From NCBI GenBank assembly GCA_023128035.1, contig JAGMES010000098.1:1-15974 (forward strand): 15,974 bases of DNA, given 5' to 3'. The stretch's first letter is position 1. Each line of letters starts with the position of its first letter. This stretch comes from Halanaerobiales bacterium. GTDB taxonomy: Bacteria; Bacillota_F; Halanaerobiia; DY22613. Below are positions 6,539-14,667 of the stretch, one piece after another. The notes under the pieces are model-generated. The model was not told the origin of the DNA and made no database searches. It was given only the letters and a program-made list of their open reading frames with translations. The position numbers and the translations under genes were made by a program.

Positions 6539-7783
6539 TCACCCTATTATAATGTAATAATTAGTTTTAGCTAATTCCATAATCCGCGAAATTAGTTCCC
6601 GGTATTTCCTTCTCATATTTGGTAGTGTAGAAAACTCTTCTGACAACAATAGCTTTTGCAATTCTCCTTTTAATCTATTTTATGCAGCAGGACTATCCCA
6701 AAAGCCTTTGAGCTCAATCTCAGGTTTTACTATAATAAAAACATGCTGAGTTAAGCTTACATTCTGAGCAATCTGATCTTCCGTTAATTTTTCATTCCCG
6801 AATAATTCTTTATGAAAAATTCTGAAAAATGGCATCTGCTTTTTCCTATTCAACCCATAAGTTTCTTCTTTTTCTCTGTTCTTAATCTTTTCTCGTAACT
6901 TTTCCAATTCTTCGTAAATGCGTGTCCAATTCCCACTAAATTCCTCTAAAATCTGATCTACTGCTTCTGAGAAAGAAGAAAACAATTCAGGGTCTTCGTC
7001 AATATTTATATCTATATAATGACGAATAGCATGTTCAACCTCTGCCGCCTTTGTTTTTGATCTTGTTCTTGTATTAACATGTTTTTGAAAATCATCTGCA
7101 ATTATTGAAATAGGGGCTACCTTTTGTTCAATTCCTCTGGATTTCAAATATTCATCGACAATTGCTAGCAATTTGGCTGGAATTCCTTTCATACTCAATC
7201 GGTCATCTCTAAAATGTTGTTTAGCTAATACATTAATTTCCGTGAAGGATTTCCAATCTTCAAAGAAATCTAATGCCTCTTTATGAGGAAGTATATTATT
7301 GAAACATTTTGTTAGTTCATGATATAACTTTATATACTCGAAACGAATATCTTCATCATAAAACATATCAAAAAAGGCGTCAATATCTGTTAGGTCTTCT
7401 AATTCATTTTTATTCAAAAAATCCCAAACAGCTTTATGAGCTTTGACTAATTCGTTTAATTCTGCATCATCATCAGATAGACAACCTAAAATCTCTTGTT
7501 GTTCTTTCTCTTCATAAGTGTCTAAAACTCTTTTTAGGTGGTATCCTACCCCTACATAATCTACGACAAACCCCTTTTCTTTTCCTTCTGGTCCTACTCG
7601 ATTCACCCGAGCAATCGTTTGTAACAAGTTATGGCCTGTAATAACTCTATCAAGATACAATACCTGCTCAACTGGTGCATCAAAACCTGTTAATAACATA
7701 TTGGTAACAATAATAATCCCTACATTACCATCTACCTCTTTATCTTTTTTTTCAAAAGGAAGTTTAAATCTTTTAATACTTTT
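6539..7783 (-). pseudogene. hsdR: Type I restriction enzyme HsdR subunit, C-terminal remnant
   Basis: Open reading begins without a start at 7783 (KSIKRFKLPFEKKD) and runs through GIIIVTNMLLTGFDAPVEQ, VLYLDR and LLQTIARVNR. These are the last helicase motifs of the HsdR motor, with the Arg finger-like R.NR. The C-terminal helical domain that contacts the methylase complex follows. An in-frame TAA at 6680-6682 interrupts it after WDSPAA, but the same frame continues NRLKGELQKLLLSEEF and on to a stop at 6539, matching the usual HsdR C-terminus, so the TAA is a nonsense mutation. The PD-(D/E)XK nuclease, Walker A and DEAD-box parts are gone; the cut coincides with TGTCC direct repeats at 7790. 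No hsdM or hsdS is in the window. The ATG at 7699 gives a 339-residue ORF, but it starts inside the motor domain. Confidence 0.88.
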
Positions 7784-7789
7784 TTAAAA

Positions 7790-7888
7790 TGTCCTTGACA
7801 AAGGGTACAGATTACTAAAGGGTAGACTTTTTTTTAACTGTCCACTCTATAGGGTACATTATATTTACCAAAGGTATAGACTATATAA
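7790..7888. repeat. Two imperfect ~49-bp direct repeats, possible insertion-sequence end
   Basis: Copy A starts with TGTCC at 7790 and copy B with TGTCC at 7839. Both have GGGTACA 13 bases in, and AAAGG(G)TA..AGAC further on (shifted by 5 bases in B). Repeated subterminal boxes beginning TGT next to a gene truncation are seen at the ends of IS21-like elements, but no transposase is present, so the class is a guess. Copy A abuts the broken 5' end of the hsdR remnant. Confidence 0.5.
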
Positions 7889-7965
7889 ATAACCTTGAAA
7901 GCAGCATGCCGACACTTAAATTTTACAAAAAATATTTAAAAATAAAATTATATATTAAATAACCA

Positions 7966-8114
7966 TTATTCATTCCCTCTATATTTAGAATTATTAGGGT
8001 TCAACTGCTTTGCATGGTTATCCACACTCGCCTTATAGGCAGCATTATTAAAATTTAACTGATTTACGTGATGATCCTGCTCTGCTTGACTTCTAAATTT
8101 TTTTTACTACTCAT
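7966..8114 (-). pseudogene. Small NQLNPNN-repeat protein, frameshifted at an A8 run
   Basis: AAAGGAGATG precedes an ATG at 8114, but the first frame stops after 16 codons. If the run of eight A residues (8098-8105 on the opposite strand) had nine, a 49-residue protein would result, beginning MSSKKKFRSQAEQDHH. It contains two related segments, NQLNFNNAAYKAS and KQLNPNNSKYRGN. Small hydrophilic proteins with NQ(L/M)NPNN..Y repeats are common in Bacillota; their function is unknown to me. The strong ribosome binding site and the clean reading after the A run suggest a recently broken gene, a sequencing error, or decoding by slippage on the homopolymer. Confidence 0.6.
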
Positions 8115-8250
8115 TAAATCATCTCCTTTGAATTTATATGCTCTCTTACTTTACATACTGCTTTCTTAATTGATTAACTACATTTGTATTAAAAAGTTTG
8201 ATAAGCTAAAAAGAATGTTTATCTCTCCTTATCTAATAAATATAATATAG

Positions 8251-8276
8251 TCATTTAAAAATTTCTATTTAAATGA
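8251..8276 (-). terminator. AT-rich hairpin after the HTH-ankyrin gene
   Basis: TCATTTAAA (8251-8259) and TTTAAATGA (8268-8276) form a perfect 9-bp stem with an 8-base loop, 11 bases after the stop of the HTH-ankyrin gene. It has almost no GC pairs and no clear U tract, so termination is uncertain. Confidence 0.35.
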
Positions 8277-8287
8277 TTATTAACTAT

Positions 8288-10081
8288 TTAAATCTTAAAA
8301 ACTTGATTCTCTTGTAATTTTTTAAATTTATGTACTATTTCTTCGACTTTTTTCTTTTGATGATCATCTTTAATTTTTGACAAAACTTGTTCTAGCCTAT
8401 GGAACATTCCTCTATTCGTAAGCACTTGTAAAGCACTATCAGGATAATAATGTTTCGTTATATTTACTTCTTCTATATTACTGGTAACTATATCCCACAT
8501 TTCATCATCATCTTTTCCCCAAACAGCCAAAGTATAAAACAAAAAATCAATATTTTCCTGATTTTTAATATCTATTTTTTTTATAATTTCCCCTAGGAGT
8601 TTTTTCATATTATTAGTAAATATCGAAATCATAAATGAACTCTGATCTATAGCTGACGCTTTATATGTATCAAAAGGGTCAATTCTATCCAACATTAATA
8701 TTGCAAGTTCTTCTTCCCTAAGATACAAAATCATATCATATACATATGTATCGTACATCTTATTATTAATTTTTTTTACTAATAATTTCAACATATTTCC
8801 ATCATTATTTATAACAGCCAAAGAAGATTCAGCAACTTGGTAGTAACAATCTTCTGCCAAAAAATATTTTTCCATATTTTCAAATTGATAATCTAAAAGT
8901 GCCTTCACAGTATCAATCTCGCCTTCATAAACATATTTCAAAAAAGCTGAATATTTAGCATCTGGAACCATATCAACTATAGTTCTTATTAGGTCTGGTT
9001 CTCTAGTATATATCGCTGATATAAAAGTTTTATCTACAAAAGGGCTAGCTCCATATTTTTTTAGTATTTTTAATGATTCAAAATCTCTTTCTTCAGCAGC
9101 AATACCTATTACTGTATTTCCATTTTTATCTAATAAATTTATATCGATCTCACCTTTTTTTAAAACTTTCTCTAAATCACTACGAGCATTTTTATAATTA
9201 GGTAAACGGTTTCTCAAAAGCACAATTTTGTGTGTTAAAAAATACCCATCCCAATGATCTGCATATCCTAAATATGGAATGAATAAAGCATCTTTAAAAC
9301 TTCTTTTTACTTCTATGCTTTTATAATATATTTCTCCTATACCTGGTACTTTTTTTATTTCAATGTTTTTTTGCTTATTTTCATAGATTTCATTTTCAAC
9401 ATAATGAGTATGTATATTTGGATATTTTTTAATAATATCAATAAATTCATAAAAAGTCTTAGTAAAATAATTTAAAACCTGTCCATAATATGAATCTAAA
9501 AAATTCAATAAAAAATCATTATTTTTCTCACTAATTGCTTGACGATAACCTATATTTAGTCTGCGAAATTCATTTGAAATTTCTAATAAATCAACTTTAT
9601 CAAAAAAAAGTTTTTTATAATTTCCGTTAAATTTTTCTGTTTCATGTGAAAAAGGTAGCTTCTTAATTTTACCATTGAGAAACTTTATAATATTTAGCAT
9701 ATAATCTGTATCTTTCTCTATATGAGCCCTTCTAATTTTATTTAAAATATCTTTCTTCTCTTTTAAATTATCAATAAGATAATTTAGAATCCACATCTCA
9801 TCTTCATCCATAAAATCTATATACTTATTTATCAAATACTTCGTACTTAATGGTTTACCATATTCATTTTTTTGAAAATGCATTAGATAAAGATAAATAG
9901 CAATCTTAAACAATTGATTTTTACGAACTACTCCAATGCCTTGCTCATTCGTTTCTTCTTTATATAACCACGTTTTACCTTTATCCGAGATATATTTTTC
10001 TTTATCAATTTTCCCACATAGTCTTGGAACAGTTTGTCGATTCACTCCAGTTAAATTTGCAAATTCTGCATAAGTCCACAT
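8288..10081 (-). CDS. HTH-ankyrin protein of unknown function
   Basis: I place the start at the ATG complementary to 10079-10081, giving 597 residues; AAGGAG lies 12 bases upstream. The longer TTG-started frame at 10141 begins inside the -35 box and is not credible. Residues 1-22 (MWTYAEFANLTGVNRQTVPR) form a helix-turn-helix of the kind that pairs with a following beta wing. A long Lys/Asn-rich helical middle follows. From about 302 onward there are ankyrin-like repeats, best seen at EIDINLLDKNGNTVIGIAAE and FESLKILKKYGASPF, with degenerate repeats to the end. No membrane segment or signal peptide is visible. It is a single-gene unit with its own promoter and a palindrome there that the HTH could bind. 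Low-complexity A/T codon use suggests an accessory gene. Function not recognised. Confidence 0.8.
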   Translation of the reverse strand: MWTYAEFANLTGVNRQTVPRLCGKIDKEKYISDKGKTWLYKEETNEQGIGVVRKNQLFKIAIYLYLMHFQKNEYGKPLSTKYLINKYIDFMDEDEMWILNYLIDNLKEKKDILNKIRRAHIEKDTDYMLNIIKFLNGKIKKLPFSHETEKFNGNYKKLFFDKVDLLEISNEFRRLNIGYRQAISEKNNDFLLNFLDSYYGQVLNYFTKTFYEFIDIIKKYPNIHTHYVENEIYENKQKNIEIKKVPGIGEIYYKSIEVKRSFKDALFIPYLGYADHWDGYFLTHKIVLLRNRLPNYKNARSDLEKVLKKGEIDINLLDKNGNTVIGIAAEERDFESLKILKKYGASPFVDKTFISAIYTREPDLIRTIVDMVPDAKYSAFLKYVYEGEIDTVKALLDYQFENMEKYFLAEDCYYQVAESSLAVINNDGNMLKLLVKKINNKMYDTYVYDMILYLREEELAILMLDRIDPFDTYKASAIDQSSFMISIFTNNMKKLLGEIIKKIDIKNQENIDFLFYTLAVWGKDDDEMWDIVTSNIEEVNITKHYYPDSALQVLTNRGMFHRLEQVLSKIKDDHQKKKVEEIVHKFKKLQENQVFKI

Positions 10082-10111
10082 TAACTTATTTATCTCCTTC
10101 ACTTTTTCTTT

Positions 10112-10141
10112 AGTATAAATATGTACAAGAGTGTACGTCAA
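10112..10141 (-). promoter_or_regulatory. Promoter with internal palindrome, HTH-ankyrin gene
   Basis: TTGACG (10141-10136), an 18-base spacer and TATACT (10117-10112) make a good sigma-A type promoter about 30 bases upstream of the gene start at 10081. The spacer begins with a perfect inverted repeat, GTACA-CTCT-TGTAC (10136-10123), that would place a repressor between the -35 and -10 boxes. Confidence 0.7.
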
Positions 10142-10207
10142 CCCTTTTTTCTATTTTTTTAAATAAATAAAATAAAAATTTATTTTATTTATCAGTCACA
10201 TTTAAAC

Positions 10208-10243
10208 AAAAAAAAGACTCCAGGGCCAACTCCCCCAAAGTCT
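10208..10243 (-). terminator. Terminator of the AAA-ATPase/nuclease gene
   Basis: On the minus strand AGACT (10243-10239) and AGTCT (10219-10215) enclose an inner stem GGG..AGTTGG..CCC and are followed by eight T residues. It lies 43 bases after the stop of the upstream gene and shares its inner AGTTGGC loop with the terminator at 15789-15829. Confidence 0.8.
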
Positions 10244-10285
10244 CCTCAATCTAAATCCTTTTACTATTGACTCATTATCATTTTG

Positions 10286-11989
10286 CTAAAATAAAACTTT
10301 CTCAACACATTTGTCACCTACAAATACCAATACCCATTTTATTAGCTTTTTCTTTTCCTGCAACTCTTTTGCCTTGCTGTAATTTATGAGTTGATTCTTA
10401 CCCTTCTCAATCATCTCTACAACTAATTGATCTCCTTTTTTCTCATAATCTTTCTTTTTTATATACTTTAACTCGATCAATCCCTCATAAATTTCTTTTT
10501 TATCATTCCGGCTGAAGAAGGCTATATCAATATATCCACCATTAGCTTCATACTCGCTTTTAACATAATAAAGTTTGCTTAGCATTAGATAAGTAATAAA
10601 GATCAATTTGACATATTTCTCATCAAAATTTAGATAATCTCGATTAGATAAGTCTTCTAAGGTTTGTTCAATCAACTGGATGAATGGGTCCAGATTACCG
10701 TTTAATGCAATTTGATCAATACTATTTTCGATCTCAAAAGTTTCTAATTTAGGTTCTATTGGTTCCATAAGCATTTGACTAAAGAAGTTAAAGTAGAGTT
10801 CTTTGATTACATAATTAGGTACTTTTAATTTGACCCGAGTTAATACTTCTTTTTCAATTGTTAAGAATCCCATATAAAATAATAATGAAAGAAAATCACT
10901 CGTTGTAAACTCTTTAGCCAGGCTAAATTCTCTAGTGATAGTTGTAATCTGAGGTTCACCCTTTAAAATTCTCTCCAAAATCTTATAATTCCGCTCTTTA
11001 TTTTTCAGCGTAAAAAGTTTTTGCATTTTTGAGTAGTCACTAGATATATTAATATCAACTAGATCTTTGGGAGGCTTTTTAGTCTTTTGATAGGTATTTA
11101 GATAATATAAAATCATATCACTGTTAAATACTCTTTGCTCTACATCTTCATTGAATAAATAACCATTATAGTAATCTTTTAATTCTGGCATCAATTGTTT
11201 TACATCAGTCATATCTACAGTTGCTTCTAATAGTGATAAAACTTCTGACTCTGTAAAACCCATCATTTCATTTAGATTGGGGTCACGGGTTAGATTAGAT
11301 GCTATATTAAATCCACTAGTCAAACTATCTAAAGTTATCGGGCTTACTCCTGTGACAAAAATCCGGTCAACAACCCCCATACCCGTTCCAGTCTTTAAAA
11401 CTTCAAACCATTTACGAACAAAGCCAGTTTTACTTATTGTATCCGCAAATACTTCCACCTGAAAACTTAATAAATCATTGGCAAAATGATCATACTCATC
11501 TATCAATACATAAATCTTACCATCAATTAAATATTTTACTTCTGTTAGAAAAAAACTCAATAGATTTGCTGGCTCTTCTTCTAAAGGTAATTCAAACGTT
11601 AACTGATATTTTTTTTTAAAATCATTTATTCCATCCAATATTTTTCGCCTAAATCCACTTACTAAACTTTCACGTTCAGATGATTGAATACCTGAAAAAT
11701 CAAATTTAAGAATATAATAGCTATTGGCATATGAAGTAGGATGATCTCCAATATATAAACCACTAAACAGTTGATCAAATTGAGCTTTAGTGTTAATATC
11801 ATAATAACTGTCTAACATTGATAAAAAGAGACTTTTTCCAAACCTTCTAGGTCTTAAGAAAAAAACATAATCGTCCCCATAACTATCCAAAATTTCAATA
11901 TACTTAGTCTTATCAATATATAAGAAGTCCTTTGATCTCATTTTTACATAATCACTAACTCCGTAAGGAATGATTTTTTTTATTTTCAT
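10286..11989 (-). CDS. AAA-ATPase-like protein with C-terminal PD-(D/E)XK nuclease domain
   Basis: The 567-residue protein has the AAA-ATPase_like domain that opens IPYGVSDYVKMRSKDFLYID, a degenerate Walker A RPRRFGKS (46-53) and Walker B LIDEYDH (162-168). The C-terminal ~100 residues are the linked PDDEXK_9 (DUF1703) domain: GGYIDIAFF with Asp488, then IELKYIKK with Glu506 and Lys508, and a downstream NQLINY helix. The order and length match the family, which is widespread in anaerobes and often multi-copy. A role in defence or mobile DNA is suspected but unproven. The start has GGGAGGTGG six bases upstream, preceded by an extended -10 promoter, and a terminator follows, so it is a single-gene unit. 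All key residues are intact. Confidence 0.9.
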   Translation of the reverse strand: MKIKKIIPYGVSDYVKMRSKDFLYIDKTKYIEILDSYGDDYVFFLRPRRFGKSLFLSMLDSYYDINTKAQFDQLFSGLYIGDHPTSYANSYYILKFDFSGIQSSERESLVSGFRRKILDGINDFKKKYQLTFELPLEEEPANLLSFFLTEVKYLIDGKIYVLIDEYDHFANDLLSFQVEVFADTISKTGFVRKWFEVLKTGTGMGVVDRIFVTGVSPITLDSLTSGFNIASNLTRDPNLNEMMGFTESEVLSLLEATVDMTDVKQLMPELKDYYNGYLFNEDVEQRVFNSDMILYYLNTYQKTKKPPKDLVDINISSDYSKMQKLFTLKNKERNYKILERILKGEPQITTITREFSLAKEFTTSDFLSLLFYMGFLTIEKEVLTRVKLKVPNYVIKELYFNFFSQMLMEPIEPKLETFEIENSIDQIALNGNLDPFIQLIEQTLEDLSNRDYLNFDEKYVKLIFITYLMLSKLYYVKSEYEANGGYIDIAFFSRNDKKEIYEGLIELKYIKKKDYEKKGDQLVVEMIEKGKNQLINYSKAKELQEKKKLIKWVLVFVGDKCVEKVLF

Positions 11990-12039
11990 CCAATACCACC
12001 TCCCAGAGATTGATGAAAAAATATTATCTCTATCTTATC

Positions 12040-12048
12040 ATTATACCA
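12040..12048 (-). promoter_or_regulatory. Extended -10 promoter of the AAA-ATPase/nuclease gene
   Basis: TGG-TATAAT on the minus strand (12048-12040) is an extended -10 element about 50 bases upstream of the start at 11989. No convincing -35 box is seen at the right spacing, which fits extended -10 promoters. Confidence 0.55.
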
Positions 12049-12119
12049 CATAAGGAAGAATTTTAATAACTTAAAAGAAAGATTCGCCAATTACTATTGA
12101 GTCATAATCCTTCAACCAC

Positions 12120-12425
12120 TCACTCACAAATTTCAATAACATGCCCATCCAAATCATAAAACCTAACTACCTTCTCAACCTCAGCAATATTCTCTGTCCC
12201 AAAATATAACACAGCATTCTTACCTTTTTCATCATCTGATCTTTTTCTCTCCCCAAAAATAGCTTTTTCTGCATGATCAATTTGCCAGAGAGAAAAACCG
12301 CTATCAAATCCCACAGTTACTCCAAAATCACCAACAACTTTTTGACCAAGTATCTCCTCATAAAACTTCTTTGATTTGTCTATATCTTTTACAAGTAAAA
12401 CTACCGACTTTAATTTAATATCCAT
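12120..12425 (-). CDS. VOC (glyoxalase/bleomycin-resistance) family protein with internal deletion
   Basis: The 101-residue product opens with the VOC betaalpha unit (MDIKLKSVVLLVKDIDKSKK, then FYEEILGQKVVGDFG) and ends with the second unit (VVRFYDLDGHVIEICE), whose final Glu is a usual metal ligand. Compared with the paralogue at 14244-14614, whose repaired translation is 123 residues, about 22 residues are missing in frame between ...FGTENIAEVEK and VVRFYD. This removes the helix and strand with the LIH..KEE.WG segment that normally carries an active-site His. The fold is probably compromised, so it may be an in-frame pseudogene. The start has AAAGGAG nine bases upstream, 19 bases after the HEAT-like gene, so they are co-transcribed. 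Confidence 0.75.
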   Translation of the reverse strand: MDIKLKSVVLLVKDIDKSKKFYEEILGQKVVGDFGVTVGFDSGFSLWQIDHAEKAIFGERKRSDDEKGKNAVLYFGTENIAEVEKVVRFYDLDGHVIEICE

Positions 12426-12444
12426 CTTCTCTGCTCCTTTATCC

Positions 12445-14180
12445 CTATAAATTATTCAATCCTGCTTGATGCTCTTGTATTTCTGCAATATCTTCTGCCC
12501 ATCTTTCTTTAAACTGACCAATTTTAACTATACTCTCTCCATTTACATAATAATGAATCAGCAATGCCTCATAAACATCTATGCAAAACTTTTCTTCTAG
12601 CAAATCCTCCAATATTTCAATTCCATATTTACTACCAATCCCTCTTAACTCATATGCCAAGTCATCAGGGTAAGTAATTTTACCTTGCTCCCAAGCCTTT
12701 ATCATAAACTGAGCAACTTCATCATACGGTTGATGTCCTAAAACGCCCAGAAGATAAATAGTTCTAGTATCATCACCTTCCATTATAGCGCTGGTGATTA
12801 CTTCAAAAGGAATATCTTTGATTTTAATTAAAGCTTCCTGAACAGTTTCACAGCTAACATCACTCAGCTTTTCATTAAGAATGTTAATCAGATATGGGAT
12901 AGCTTTTTTTGAACGAAGTTGACCTAACGCTTTGATCGCTCTATCTATAGCAACAATATTCTCATCTACTTGCAATATTTCAATAAGTCTATCTTCATAA
13001 TGCTCTCCTTTTTCAACAATTAAATCTACTACTTGATCAGATATCTCCTCACGATCATAACAGAACAACTCCCAAAGCTTGTTTGGATCTTCTTTCGCCT
13101 TTTCCACAGCTTCTTCATAATCAATTTCTTCTAAAGCAACTATTAATAATGACAATAGAAGAAAAATAAAAGTTTTTTGCTCTTTAGGCTTTAGCTTAAA
13201 GATGAATTTTTTATTAGCCAAAAGTTTCTGAATAACTACACTAATATAAAAATCCTCTGGTTTTAAACTAGATTGGTATGAAAGAATGTTATTGTCCTGA
13301 ACTAGGTCTTTTTCTGCAACCCAATTAATAAAATCGTAACGTTCAGTATAAAGATACCTTATAGATTTAATAATTTTAAGGAAAGTAGTTTTAAAATTCC
13401 CCTTATCAAAATATGCAGAAAAATCAACAGATAAATCACGTAATATATTTATAGATGGATTCTTAGGCCAAAAATGATGCATATTATCTACAACAACTAT
13501 AAATTTTTTCAGATATCTCCCGAATTTGTCTAAATAATCATAAAATTCATATGCATGGCATAGCCTTGATATTTTAAGCACTACAGTTTTAATAGTTCTT
13601 TCTTTATCTCTACTTTTATGGTCTAACTCAGACAATCTATCAATAATCTCAACTATTACATCAGGATTTTTATATTTTAGAAGATTTTCAATTATACTGC
13701 CTATTATAACATGATCCAATTCCATATTTCTAAATAGCGATAATAAAAGTTCATACCCTTCCTCGCTCTGAAGTTCTCCATAGGCCTCAACTAAAGTTAA
13801 AAAACTATTTATATCATTTTTTTTATTTGAAATCATTTTGGACAATTCTGTTCCCAATAACTCTAGATTATATTGTTTTTTTGCCAAAAGCTTCGCCAGA
13901 TAGGCAGTTTTACCTAAATCTCTATCTTTGACGTTTGAAAAAGATCTGAATAATTCTTTTCCTGATAACTTCATGAAATTTTTATCTAAAAACTTTTGGA
14001 CACTATATCTAATGCCTAGCGTTGTTTCATATTCGTACATCTTTAATGATATTTTAAAAGTCTCTGTATCTTCGGGATAGAAATTAATCAGATTTTCTAA
14101 AGCCCATTTTCTTACAACTTCTTCACTATGTTCGCAAAATCGAATGTAATCCTCATTTCCTTATCAAAATAAAAATCCAT
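12445..14180 (-). pseudogene. HEAT-like repeat protein, one-base frameshift near the N-terminus
   Basis: A 531-residue frame starts at the ATG at 14040, but the same frame is open and clearly coding upstream (NEDYIRFCEHSEEVVRKWAL and ENLINFYPEDTE), with no usable start before a stop. Adding one base at the CC of 14159-14160 joins it to ATG 14180 and gives 578 residues beginning MDFYFDKGNEDY. The body is all-helical, with HEAT-type units such as DRAIKALGQLRSKKAIPYLI and VIIGSIIENLLKYKNPDV; no enzyme motif is seen, so a protein-protein scaffold is likely. There is no good ribosome binding site before 14040, so restart there is doubtful. It lies between two VOC paralogues on the same strand. Confidence 0.7.
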
Positions 14181-14213
14181 CTTATCTAAAACTTATCTGA
14201 TAAAATGGATTTT
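14172..14213 (-). terminator. Hairpin between VOC pseudogene and HEAT-like gene, overlapping its start
   Basis: AAAATCCAT (14172-14180) pairs with ATGGATTTT (14205-14213), and after one mismatch TTATC pairs with GATAA. On the minus strand TTTTTATTTTG follows, so it can act as a terminator for the VOC copy. The presumed ATG of the HEAT-like gene (14180-14178) lies in the 3' arm and would be sequestered in read-through RNA. Confidence 0.55.
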
Positions 14214-14243
14214 AACTACATTGTGTATGATATCAGCTTAATT

Positions 14244-14614
14244 TTATTCACAAATTTCTATAACATGACCCTCTGGATCGTATAATCTAATTACTTTCTC
14301 TCCCCACTCTTCTTCTTTTACCGAATGGATCAAAGTAATATCTAATTGTAATAATTCTTTCTCAATTTCATCCATATTCTCTGTCCCAAAATATAACACA
14401 GCATTTTTACTTTCTTCATCATTTGAGCTACTTTTTCTTTCACCATAAATTGCTTTATCTGCTTGATCAACTTGCCAAATAGAAAAACCACTAGCAAATC
14501 CTACAGTTACGCCAAAATCCCCAACAATTTTTTGACCAAGTATTTCCTCGTAAATTTTTTTGACTTGTTTATATCTTTTACGAGTAATACTATCGACTTT
14601 AATTTAATCTCCAT
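14244..14614 (-). pseudogene. VOC (glyoxalase/bleomycin-resistance) family paralogue, one-base frameshift
   Basis: From ATG 14614 the frame reads MEIKLKSIVLLVKDINKSKK and breaks where a TTTT appears as TTT (near 14552-14554). Restoring one base gives a continuous 123-residue VOC protein through FYEEILGQKIVGDFGVTVGF, SIWQVDQADKAIYGE, AVLYFGTENMDEIEKELLQL, LIHSVKEEEWGEK and LYDPEGHVIEICE. Length, the His before KEE.WG and the final metal-ligand Glu are those of an intact small VOC enzyme or sequestration protein; its substrate is unknown. It is closely similar to the protein at 12120-12425 and lies 53 bases after the TIM-barrel gene in the same direction, so these genes probably form one transcription unit. 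It is either a recent pseudogene or carries a homopolymer sequencing error. Confidence 0.8.
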
Positions 14615-14667
14615 AATATCTCTTCTTTAACCTCATCATATGGTTGTTAGTCATCTTCCAAAACTAC

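Noticed and set aside
6680..7699. 339-residue HsdR-like ORF considered as a complete gene
   Set aside because: Its ATG lies inside the conserved motor motif region, coding similarity continues upstream and, past an in-frame stop, downstream.
10082..10141. 20-residue N-terminal extension of the HTH-ankyrin protein from a TTG codon
   Set aside because: The TTG is the first half of the -35 box and the stretch contains the promoter; the ATG at 10081 has its own ribosome binding site.
11277..11619. Two plus-strand ORFs of about 60 codons
   Set aside because: They lie opposite the middle of the AAA-ATPase/nuclease gene, which is clearly coding on the other strand.
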